A stretch of 64,000 bases of DNA from Euclidia mi (Eukaryota > Arthropoda > Insecta > Lepidoptera > Erebidae): assembly GCA_944739405.2 (NCBI GenBank), contig OX123183.2:97540729-97604728 (forward strand), written 5' to 3'. Numbering within the stretch: position 1 is the first letter of the stretch; each line of letters begins with the position of its first letter. Both the position numbers and the translations under genes were made by a program. This document shows positions 1-8,780 of this stretch, piece by piece. The notes under the pieces were generated by a model. That model made no database searches. It was not told where the DNA came from and was given only the letters and a program-made list of their open reading frames with translations.

Positions 1-137
1 CACTCCATCGTAGAACGAATTTGTAGCAGCATCAAAATTAAGAAAAGTAGAAATTCAATATCTCCATAGTGATTGTATTGAATGATACGCAGATTTAAAT
101 ATTTTGTTGTACTTTGGCTCACTACATTAATGTCTGG

Positions 138-330
138 GTGGTGGCGGATTAAGAATACGGAATGTCACCACCCCATATCATCCCATGAGAACAGCACTGT
201 AAGAGACGGAAAACTTTATACAAACCCTATACCAAACCGTTTGGCCAGCGTGGTATAGTAGGCCATTCCTGCTTTCAAAGGAGAGGCCTAGTCCAGCAGT
301 CGACTGTTAAAGGCTGATTTTATATACTTT
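138..330 (+). repeat. RTE-tail-like short repeat, copy 1
   Basis: A roughly 190-bp dispersed repeat with relatives at 22846-23055, 56076-56306 and, inverted, 61768-62008. Shared landmarks in order are GGATTAAGAATACGGAATG, CACCACCCCATATCATCCCA, a CCAACCCGTTTGGCC-like block, GGTATAGTAGGCC, GGAGAGGCCTAGTCCAGCAG and a terminal GGCTGAT. The last block resembles the 3' end of RTE-like LINEs, whose coding ends contain the same GGAGAGGCCT string. This copy lacks the middle GGTGTCGTAAGAGCC block and the (GAT)n tail. Confidence 0.75.
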
Positions 331-1210
331 GGCTCAGGATATTTTTCAGTCATTAAACATTATTCTTGTTAACTTTAATAAAGATGCTTTTACCAAAAAT
401 TATCCCATAGTCGCTGCCTCATTATATTCCACACTAAGACAACGCTTAATTTTTCTTGACATAATGATGATAAAAATATGATGTTGAACCTCCCCTCCGG
501 ATATCCGGTGGATATTGTGTTATCCGGCGTCAAAATAAGAACCTCGTGATAAATTTGTACCGGGAAATGCTACTTGATTGATAATCTTGTGGGTTTCTTC
601 GTAAGTAGGATGGTCGTTTTTTACCACCAATATTAAACCACGCTTGCATATTTAAACATATAAAAATAAAATTTATGTAATGGTGACTGTAAGTATGAAT
701 AAATAATTTAGACTTCGAAGAATTCTCAAAAATGGCTCAAAAGTTTGTACGTATTTAGTTATTTTCTAAACTCAACAGATGTCGGACGAAATTCGTGGGC
801 TAACTCTAACCGTAGGAAAGATTTACTTGTTTATGTGACGTATGCATGTGTTGTGATTCCTAAATCAATAAAAAAAAACATAGTAAACACAGCCTCCACG
901 GCTGTCAACGTGCGGCGAACTATGCAGCGTTAAATCATAGGGCGGCGTGCATAATAATATAATAAAATAGGGCGTCGATACTTTGTTTATTGTTTTGATG
1001 AGTCAGCCATTTCTCCCCCACGACGTCGGCTGCGGGTGCATTTCCCACCCGCATATGCTGCTCCCAGAGAAAAATAACTTGCCGGGATTCTATTGTAAAT
1101 ATGCCTAATTGATACGAGGTTATCTGATGTTATGCAGTTGAACCTTAGCAATGAAGGAGCCCTGTGTTTTTGTACCTTGTTTTTGTTCTTAAGTAGCTTA
1201 GTTTATTTAC
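331..1210. other. Noncoding stretch, nothing recognised
   Basis: AT-rich DNA with stop codons in all frames. The only long open stretch (745-933) has no motif and no coding look. The piece around 1010-1075 is GC-richer with a short inverted CGGGTGCATTTCCCACCCG. I see no gene. Confidence 0.6.
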
Positions 1211-1280
1211 GTAAAATTAGTATTGATAACACATACAGTATTGTAAGTAATACTGTATGTGTTATCAATACTAATTTTAC
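1211..1280. repeat. Perfect hairpin, 32-bp arms, 6-nt loop
   Basis: Bases 1211-1242 are the exact reverse complement of 1249-1280, separated by GTAAGT. Outer ends are GTAAAATTAG and CTAATTTTAC. There is no mismatch in 32 pairs. The immediate flanks show no clear target duplication, so it is not a demonstrable MITE. It could be a snap-back template-switch product or the core of a small foldback element. Confidence 0.9.
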
Positions 1281-1647
1281 AGGTCTCTATCAGATAATTA
1301 CTCAATATCGAATCGTGTGGGTATATGAGGTAACTTATATTTGAGGTAAGTACGCGAAGATGACGCGATATCTAACACTTCTCTTAGATAAATATTTATA
1401 TGTGAACAAATAGCAAAATTAATTTGAGTGCATCATTAAATGAAATTAACGGACGTTGACAAATTTTAGTAATATTACATTCTATCCAAAGTATCAACCA
1501 ACATATTTTTCTTAAATGGTCGTAGGCATATAACAAATCGTTACCACTACCAGACTGTTTTAGACAAGTTCACTTACAATAAGCCGGACTGCATTGCTCG
1601 AAACTTCAATATCACAATTCATCACAATTGTCTGTGGAAGCAAGTAT

Positions 1648-1850
1648 GTTTTATTGGGTATTTCGTCGTTAGACACCACGAGTAAAGTACACCATGGTGT
1701 CAATTGCATAAAGACGTTTTTTGAATTGGCTGTTTGAGACCATTTTCATATTAATTATGTATCGTGGTGTATAACGCCGAATGTCTTTTTTGATTTCGTC
1801 GTTTGACACCGTGGTGCATAACAGCGAAGACTCTTTCTGACTTCGTTGAT
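1648..1850 (-). repeat. Left member of a large inverted-repeat pair
   Basis: Read on the minus strand this matches 3985-4130. Aligned landmarks are GGGTATTTCGTCGTTAGACA here against GGGTACTTCGTCGTTTGACA in the partner, followed by CACGAGTA, GGTGTCAAT and CGTTTTTTGAATTGGCTGTT. The inner part repeats the CGTCGTTTGACACCGTGGTG module, so the repeat has internal subrepeats. The two arms enclose about 2.2 kb holding a decayed hAT copy and AT-rich DNA. It may be the terminus of an old large TIR transposon, but no matching target duplication was found. Confidence 0.6.
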
Positions 1851-1940
1851 TCGGACCACTATTAAAAATTTGAAAGAATAGTGCGATTTGTGTACTGACG
1901 GGTAGAAAACGGTTATTGAAACAAACAATTACAATCAATC

Positions 1941-2924
1941 AACAATGTTTAATGGGATCTTGGTAACTATAGATTACATCAATAATTTCAAATAATATAA
2001 TATAGCGTAAATAAAGTAAAATCCAAATAATAACAAGATAATTACGTAAATCACAAGTACGAGTGTTTACATATCAGTATAAAAAGGCATTATAATGAAA
2101 GAAATCAAAGATTGGTGGTAGATTACCCTGTTACTAATAACTAATGATGTACTAAAATTGTATACATATATTAGTCATCTTAATTTTAATATACAAAATA
2201 TAAAAAAAAACAATAAAAAACATAGACTGAGGGTAGATTACCTTTTTACTAATTACAAACTAAAAAAAAGCATCTATACTTATAATCGTAAAGTAAATAT
2301 AAAAAGGTTGAATGAACAATGAAAATCACTCAATCTCGCTCAATTTTTAGTTATACCTAATTATGTTGTAAAAATCATGTATATAAATCATCTTACAGAA
2401 TTAACAATAAATAATCATAGTTTTAGGGTAAATATCCTTCTCCTTATAACTAAAAATTAAAGATCACAAGTACACAGTTTACAGCGCTGTAAACTAACGT
2501 TTTCATGAACATATGAAAAAGTCATCACAGGCTGAATTGTAAATATTTTTTTGTATATTTTTGGTACTTTTTTACTTGGAAAAATTAAGATGAAAATTGG
2601 AAATAGTAAAATTTTCATTTTCATCTTATTTTTTCCAAGAAATGGCCAATACTTATTTTGGTCAGTCAATAATTCCTGTACGATATTATTAATTCTATAA
2701 TTGATTTGTATGCTCTCTTGTTTTCTTTTTGAAATTTGAATTTGCCACGGTTGATCAATTTTATTGTAATAAAATTTGGCGTCTTTTTCTATTCCATTAA
2801 GAAACTGGTCAATATTTGGTTTTGATGGAATTATTTTTTTTTATATTTCCATTCCATGACTCGACCTACACTACGTTGTTAGTTCACTATATTGTTACTA
2901 TATTGTTAGTTCTATGACTTTTAT
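1941..2924. other. AT-rich interior with degenerate repeats
   Basis: Very AT-rich. A module like GGTAGATTACCCTGTTACTA recurs in decayed form near 2113, 2232 and 2427. Around 2577-2637 there is an imperfect inverted repeat (TGGAAAAATTAAGATGAAAA against its complement). No coding potential recognised. Confidence 0.45.
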
Positions 2925-3552
2925 TGGGGATTGATAAGAATCATGATTCTTTTAAAAAATCAAATAATTCGGATTTATTTGATTTAAATCGGATTAATTT
3001 GATTTAAATCGTTGTTTTTGTTTTTTTACATTCTGTTCTTTTTTTAATGTGGAAGTCAGTTATTAATTAAATAACAATATAATTTATATAACACAATATA
3101 ATTTATATATTTCTTTTTTAATTAAGTATAACACATAAAATACAAAACACTTTTTTAAAAACAGTCATTTTAATCCACAAGGAAGGAAAATAGAGTAGTT
3201 TATTAGGAGGTTAGTTTTTTCAAAGGAAGACTAATATTGGTGTCTACTTGGTGCCTAATCTATTTCTTATTTTGCTGTGCACTAAATTATATACCGAAAA
3301 TATTATATCGACCCCAGTGGAAGAAGCAACTGTACATAGCAGTTGCTTGATTACATCCAATTCTTCTTCAGTTATACATGTTTTCATATGCTGTATTGCT
3401 ACCCACCAATCAGTAGTGGCAGTAGGGTTAATGGTCACAGTAAAAAAGTATTGATTTAAATCATTGATTTTTATAAAATAATCACTTTATTTTAATCGCG
3501 GTTTAAATCACTGATTTAAATCAAAATAATGATTTAAATCATGTCAACCCTG
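2925..3552 (-). mobile_element. Decayed hAT-type element with GATTTAAATC subterminal repeats
   Basis: Both ends carry clustered GATTTAAATC motifs (about 2970-3015 and 3445-3540). The right end closes with CATGTCAACCCTG, i.e. an outward-reading CAGGGTTGACATG, typical of hAT termini. The left end near GGGGATTGATAAGAATC looks like a mutated CAGGG...GATAA end. Between them lies a fragment of hAT transposase on the minus strand. An 8-bp target duplication is not convincing, so the left boundary is approximate. Confidence 0.6.
3244..3438 (-). pseudogene. hAT transposase C-terminal fragment
   Basis: A 64-codon open stretch resembling the dimerisation region at the C-terminus of hAT transposases. 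Landmarks are DWWVAIQ near the start, then SSTGVDIIFS followed by LVHSKIRNRLGTK and a stop. Family members have a similar order: WW motif, S-S-x-G-x-E-R-x-F-S, then HSK-x-RNRLG. Here the usual E-R of that motif reads D-I, and everything upstream (DDE core, BED finger) is missing. It lies inside the GATTTAAATC element, so it is the remnant of that element's own gene. Confidence 0.6.
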
Positions 3553-3569
3553 CGTTTCATTAAAAGTGT

Positions 3570-3930
3570 TCCAAATTTTAGAGAGAACAGGGAGTTGGAG
3601 CCATGTTTGGACAAAATAATCATTAAATTTTGCACTCACTGCAGCGGTATCTTGGCTTTCTCCCATCACCTACAGCCAGCCGTCATCTAATAAATTCAAC
3701 GGCAAATGTCACAAAGCTGTACATAATTTTACATGAATCCTGCCCAGTTTAGATTTTGATACCCCAAGTTGCTTGGCTTTACGCCACAAGCTGCGGCAGA
3801 AGTGGAACTTCATCTAAATATATTCTTTTCCTAAAATTATTGTAAGGATTAAACAGTGTTTCCTCCCAAGCACAGTCTAAAAGTAAAATTTGTGTAAGCA
3901 CTTTTGTACATGACTGTTAAGTAATAATAA
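3570..3930 (-). pseudogene. Possible decayed transposase-like coding remnant
   Basis: Conceptual minus-strand reading gives broken stretches that look protein-like, such as FNDYFVQTWLQLP near 3595-3640 and ETLFNPYNNF plus YLDEVPLLP near 3800-3880, but stops and frame changes interrupt them. The F-x-x-YF-x-x-TW pattern reminds me of transposase C-terminal parts, but I cannot assign a family. It sits between the hAT copy and the right inverted repeat. Confidence 0.25.
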
Positions 3931-3984
3931 AATGTCAGTAAAATTACCGAACCAACGATGCCATAAAGAGTCCTTTACTGTTTC

Positions 3985-4130
3985 ACATCATGGTGTATAT
4001 CGACGAAGGCAAACAAGACATTCGTCGATTGAGACCAGGGGCCCAAACAGCCAATTCAAAAAACGTTGTTGTGCGATTGACACCGTGGTGTATTCTACTC
4101 GTGGTGTCAAACGACGAAGTACCCTATGGG
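3985..4130 (+). repeat. Right member of the large inverted-repeat pair
   Basis: Inverted relative to 1648-1850. It contains ACAGCCAATTCAAAAAACG, GATTGACACCGTGGTGTA and GTGGTGTCAAACGACGAAGT. Identity to the left arm is roughly 80-85% by eye over about 90 bp. The long open reading frames on both strands here come from the repeat's composition and are not taken as genes. Confidence 0.6.
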
Positions 4131-5284
4131 TATTGGTTATGTATCTACACAATTGTGAAGAACTCGAAACCGTAGTTCTAGCACACAAGAGTGAACTTTG
4201 CGATGGTACCAATTAAGTAGTTTTCTTGATGAACAAATATTTGCAATGTGTTGCTAGTGTCCACGTACATACCAACGTGTTGCTGAACTATACCCACACG
4301 AAGGCCAATTCTAGTAATTTATAAATATTTGTTTATAACACAGTTCGATCTATTCTCGGTGTCATAAATAGTATTCCCGTAAATTAACTGACACTTGAAT
4401 TGTGAAACAAGAAACAAGGTGTCAAATTATTATTTGTCAACGTCGATCTCTGTGTGTCAAGAAGGTCATTCAAAATCAAATTGCATTTCGTTCAAAATAC
4501 AACAGTGTCTGTTAAAATACGAGAATCAGCCTTCTGATTGCAAAGAATACGAGTGCACGCGATTAATTGATGTAAATTGGTTTCTTTTTAAATCCGGAAA
4601 ACATTTGTCGTCGAAATTAAAGTTGGCGATTGTTTTCGCAAACGAGCTCTACAAATTGTCCAGCTATTTGTCGATCGTTTACTTTATCAATTCATCGAAT
4701 TCACGTTTGTTTGGTCGCCGTTGCGATTAAGTCGCTGAATTTTTTATATGTCACATCGTCGTGAAACAACAGTGGAACGTTTTTCGCTTCGTTTTTCGGA
4801 AATTCACGTGATTGTCATCTGAATAATGGATCGGCCGGGCGATGGTAGTTCGTAGTAGCGATTTTTCAATTACATCACAATGCAACCGTTTGCGACGATT
4901 ACGTATTCGCATGACAAATATGAGTTGATGGATAAATAAGAATTTGTATTCCCTGACGACTCTGACACAGCGGACGTATGTGTTTCGCGATTTGGATGGC
5001 GTTCGCGAAATTAAGAAGCAACAAACGTTTTGAAGCGCTCAAAAATTAAATAAGGTTGCGGTTTAATGCTTGTTTATAATCTACCAATATTTTAAGTATT
5101 AGGAACACGATGTTAAGTGAATATGATTACAGAAGGTTTTAGTCGCAGGGAAGAATCTAGACAGAGCGTGAGATGATCATGTCACTGAATATAATAATTA
5201 TGTCTTGAAATAAACGGATGCAACCGAAGTAATTTTAATGTATAACGATTTATAACTAAACTAAAATCAGAATCATAGAGACAT
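4131..5284. other. Intergenic; weak unassigned open stretches
   Basis: A 111-codon open stretch (4395-4730, plus) and a broken stretch at 4825-5040 with readings such as EFVFPDDSDTADV hint at old coding sequence, possibly a transposon. No domain can be named, and stops interrupt the second part. The rest is plain AT-rich DNA. Confidence 0.3.
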
Positions 5285-5475
5285 AGTAGCGTTACTGACT
5301 GACTGACAGACACGCTACAGCCAAAACTATTGAGCGCAGGAAGCTGAAATTTGGCATGTGTGTTCCTTGGGGACCGTAGGGATACACTAAGAAGGGATTT
5401 CCCGAAATTCTCACGAAATCGGCCAAAACGGGTAAATTTAAAAAAATTGCAGGCGTAGCTGCTGGCGTCGTCTAG
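5285..5475 (+). mobile_element. Non-autonomous Helitron, 5'-truncated
   Basis: This shares about 190 bp with 6505-6691: TACTGACTGACTGACAGACR, GCGCAGGAAGCTGAAATTTG, GGACCGTAGGG, ACTAAGAAGGGATTTC, GGCCAAAACGGGTAAATTTA, then a GC-rich end GCTGGCGTCGTCTAG followed by host T. CTAG at the 3' end, preceded by a hairpin-capable GC-rich stretch and inserted before T, is the Helitron signature. The TC 5' end is not found upstream, so this copy is truncated or diverged there. Confidence 0.7.
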
Positions 5476-6405
5476 TAACCAAATAATAAAGATCACTTTA
5501 TATTCTAGCCAGTTTGAGACGAAAAGTAATGAGCGTAATTTAAGCCGTCTGTTAGGTTCCTCTTTTTAATAAGCATCATATTCAGCACATTAGATACTTC
5601 CATAATACTTCAAAATACTGTTAAAATCCCAACCAACTCTGAAAAGTTCATTATCTTTACAAGTCTTTCTTAGTTTACTCTTTCAAGCCAGAACTTCCTT
5701 AAACGTCACCGTTTAATTTTTACACTTAAAAAGAACTCATTAGAGTCCCCTAAACAAGGAAACATAATCGAGTCCGTAAGCCCTAAAGCGGTGTGGTATA
5801 ATGTATAGCAGTGTTGCGAGGGTGGGCATCGAGATGGCCTGTCTCCAAGTGCCGACTGGCCGATAAATGAGTGCTCGTTTTTTGTCCTCAAACTAGCAAC
5901 GCTTTTTACCTCCCGATAATATCGGCGTTTGCACGACTCTGCCGCCGCTGTAATGTCCGACCGGATTATTGCAATATAAATTGTCCACAGTTGCCCATTC
6001 GATTGGTTAGGGTTGCTACTTTGAAGTAGTTTGGTTTTTTACATTTTCTAGTGTTTGATTTAAAATGTAATATGAGTTTATAAATATTTTTTGTTAATTG
6101 GTTAATTGGCAATTGACACTAATGTTGTTTGCCATTATCATCCAAGTACAACTCTAAATGTGAAATTAATATAACAATGTCTAAAACTAAATTCAATTAT
6201 TATAAATAAATTTGAGAATCAAAAAATAAATCCCGTTTAAAAGTTATGCTTTGACTCATCATTGAAATTGATATTGCAGCAGTTAAATTAAAGTATATAT
6301 TTGTCTCTGAACTTAAGCTCAAGATAAAAAATAAATAAAGGAGAAAAAAAAATTTGCTATGTGTCTTTACGTAGAAGACAAGACACAAATCAAATAATAT
6401 CTTTG
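5476..6405. other. Noncoding stretch
   Basis: AT-rich, with a GC-richer island at about 5800-5960. GTGTTGCGAGGGTGG and GCAACGCTTTTTACCTCCC there are loosely inverted, suggesting an old element. No gene recognised. Confidence 0.4.
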
Positions 6406-6409
6406 GACG

Positions 6410-6484
6410 GAGATGGAAAACTGGAACATTAAAGCATATGCCAACCCGTCTGGCTAGTGTGGTATAATAGCCCATATCCTCTCA
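6410..6484 (+). repeat. Left half of a (GAT)n-family repeat split by a Helitron
   Basis: Contains GGAAAACTGG, CCAACCCGTCTGGCTAGTGT and GGTATAATAG, matching the middle of the repeat at 22846-23055. The match stops at 6484 where the Helitron begins. The GGAGAGGCCTATGTCCAGCA end of the same repeat type appears after the insertion at about 6720-6752. Confidence 0.65.
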
Positions 6485-6691
6485 TCTTAATATATAAAAT
6501 CCTTGCGTTACTTACTGACTGCCAGACGCGCTACAACCGAAACTATTGGGCGCAGGAAGCTGAAATTTGGCATGTATGTTTCTTTGGGACCGTAGGGGTG
6601 CACTAAGAAGGGATTTCTCGAAATTCCCACGGGATCGGCCAAAACGGGTAAATTTAAAAAAAATGCTGGCGTTGCTGCCGGCTTCCTCTAG
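6485..6691 (+). mobile_element. Non-autonomous Helitron, complete (207 bp)
   Basis: The element starts with TCTTAATATATAAAATCC, ends with TTCCTCTAG, and lies between host A (6484) and host T (6692). These are the Helitron rules: 5' TC, 3' CTRR, A/T insertion with no target duplication. A GC-rich segment (GCTGGCGTTGCTGCCGGC) able to fold lies just inside the 3' end. It has no coding capacity and depends on a Rep/helicase elsewhere. It is the best-bounded copy of this family here and is nested inside a (GAT)n-type repeat. Confidence 0.85.
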
Positions 6692-6755
6692 TTGACACAT
6701 AAGGTTATTGTGACGCAAATAAGGAGAGGCCTATGTCCAGCAGTTGACTGCGAGA
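6692..6755 (+). repeat. Right half of the split repeat
   Basis: AAGGAGAGGCCTATGTCCAG followed by CAGTTGACTGCGAG corresponds to the 3' block of the (GAT)n repeat family. About 25 bp of unrelated sequence lie between the Helitron end and this block. Confidence 0.5.
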
Positions 6756-7219
6756 AAAACAAATCCGATAAGACTATAAAATATTTAGGGACTACAACAT
6801 CGTTCCTCATGATTGCTTTCATAACTCCTGTCCATCTCAAGGCTACCTGGTGAAGGTCACGCTTAACGAGAAGGTCTTTAATGTACTGGCTAACGATTGT
6901 TTACTCACATACATTTTATTTTTCATTATTAAAGACACTTTATAAATGTAGCGTACAGGTTGTTTAGTGTGTAAGAAAGTAGGTATAAGGAATTAAAACT
7001 GTTCCATACTTAATAAAATCAGTTTGTGTGACAACCCTAAGGACTTCTAAATGTGCCGCGTTTGTCCAGTCACTCCCCGAAGGAACATTTAACGATATTA
7101 GGGCTTTATTTTTTATAGTTCGGGACCAAAAGTACTCAAGCGGTATATTGAAGGAAGTGGCAATTGGTCATTTTTTGTTTATCATATTCAATTCCGTTGG
7201 TATACAATATATGTATATT
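6756..7219. other. Noncoding stretch left of the gypsy element
   Basis: A 69-codon open stretch at 7028-7237 runs into the LTR and has no recognisable domain. Nothing else noted. Confidence 0.5.
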
Positions 7220-7223
7220 ACTG

Positions 7224-7615
7224 TGTCGCACTGGTGATCGATTTTCACGGGATAGCCGGGATCGATCACTCGCCGAGCAATAAAAAGAGATGCTTAGGTT
7301 GTCTTACGGGAAATAAATAAAAATATCACCAGGACAGATTAAACTCGCGTTATATTCCAGATTCACAATGGTTTTGATTAATAAAAGAACTGACACTTGA
7401 GGTTAACCGGCTAGATAATTATCCAGGGCGTAGGTCGTAAGTTGACACTCCACAGGTCCACGGATGGATACTCAGCTTTGACGTGTCCCAGCAGAAGAAA
7501 AAGAAGGGCCAACCACGTGTGTCGCTGGTATATATATCGTCGGCAAGCGGGTGAGGGTCCCCACTCCAGTGCGTCATCGTAGTGGGGCTCGCAAGCGCGG
7601 AGGCACGACGTCACA
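7224..7615 (-). repeat. 3' LTR of the gypsy element (392 bp)
   Basis: Terminal TGT...ACA ends. In element orientation it starts TGTGACGTCGTGCCTCCGC, has a TATATATACC box near 7530, and ends with a GC-rich U5 closing in CACCAGTGCGACA. The first 31 bp are repeated identically at 10988-11018. The last 108 bp are repeated, inverted and with one mismatch, at 10859-10966. That near identity argues for a young insertion. Confidence 0.9.
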
Positions 7616-7627
7616 CACCCCCCCCGT
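7616..7627 (-). other. Polypurine tract
   Basis: Read on the minus strand this is ACGGGGGGGGTG directly before the LTR start TGTGACG. A purine run abutting the 3' LTR is the expected plus-strand primer site. Confidence 0.75.
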
Positions 7628-8359
7628 TAGGCCGGGATTTTCCCTAAGGAAAATTCCCTAGCCCAACGGGCGTAGCTGCCCTGAAGATACTCCCTGGAAT
7701 TAGAGAAAACAGGGGCATGAGTACCTTGAACAAGTGACAACCCTATACGCTAATTAGTATACCTAAATAATAATGACCCACGCTTGCATTCTTCACGCGT
7801 ACAACGGCAGTCTGAACTTGAACATAAACATTTATCATTCATAATTCATCACACATACCTACATGTAACTGCCAAGGCCAGTGTAATGGCCCAATAGCAA
7901 AGATAACAATCTATGGAGAAGCGCTTAGGGTAATTATTAGGTAATAATGGTTTGTAGATATAAGAACTTGATCTAGCCCTACGACTTAAAAATCTTGGGT
8001 TCGGCCTTTGCCACTAGATAAGTAAACTTTTTGAATATAGTTAGGTGTAACAACAGATTTTTCGTAACGATGAACAAAAATAATATAAGCCTCAGACACG
8101 ACCGGACCGCTCAATGTCAAAGGAAAGAATTTAATAAATATTTTGCTCTAATTAATACTACAACACGACCAGTAAACACCTTTTGAATGTAAACAATGGT
8201 GAATCATTAGTTAGGCATTTATTTATCGGCGCGTCGCTGAGTGAACGCGCGTGCGTCATAACGACAACTAGGTAGGTACGATCTAAATGGTAGGTACTAT
8301 TCGACTATTCCGAGCTCGCGACGCACGGTTAATTACTCTGAATGTTTATAAAGTACCTA
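7628..8359. other. Gypsy interior downstream of pol, no env recognised
   Basis: On the element's strand no open frame of useful length exists between the end of pol and the polypurine tract, so an env gene is not visible. GGCCGGGATTTTCCC near the tract is part of the element's 3' untranslated region. An 80-codon plus-strand stretch at 8287-8529 overlaps the SINE head and is not a gene. Confidence 0.5.
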
Positions 8360-8527
8360 TAATAACAATTGATTATGGAATTTATACAGAATTAAGAATA
8401 ACAACAGAACTTCAGAACAAGGCACAGCGAAAAACAACACGCCAATCAATATGCATTTATAGAAAATACACATGCGAGAATCGAACACCAGACCGATCCT
8501 ACAACGACTTTTTAACCACTGAGCCAT
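8360..8527 (-). mobile_element. tRNA-derived SINE nested in the gypsy interior
   Basis: On the minus strand TGGCTCAGTGGTTA (8526-8513) fits a pol III A box, and GGTGTTCGATTCTCGC (about 8489-8475) fits a B box, at tRNA-like spacing. Both boxes sit in a tRNA-like head followed by AT-rich body. The 3' end is not defined. It seems to be an insertion into, or a passenger of, the gypsy 3' region. Confidence 0.6.
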
Positions 8528-8780
8528 AACTGATAGTTAGATAAACAACAGATTCTTTGTAACAATATTACATGTAATAAACTTTATTACCATTTATAAC
8601 TGAAACATTTATTCATTTTATGTTAGCATGTTTACATAAATCATTAACACAACACAATACATTATCTTGTGGGCTTCGATTCGAAAACATAAGAACCATT
8701 GTTGGCCATCGCAAATGATTATGTAGGTAATTATAACTTAGTATAGATATGCGTCTTACATTGTTGTTTTTATGCTTTTA

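Noticed and set aside
4395..4730. 111-codon open frame as a host gene
   Set aside because: No domain, no upstream promoter or splice signals, and it lies next to transposon debris.
7616..8780. An env gene downstream of gypsy pol
   Set aside because: No usable frame exists on the element's strand; the longest open stretch is on the other strand and overlaps a SINE head.
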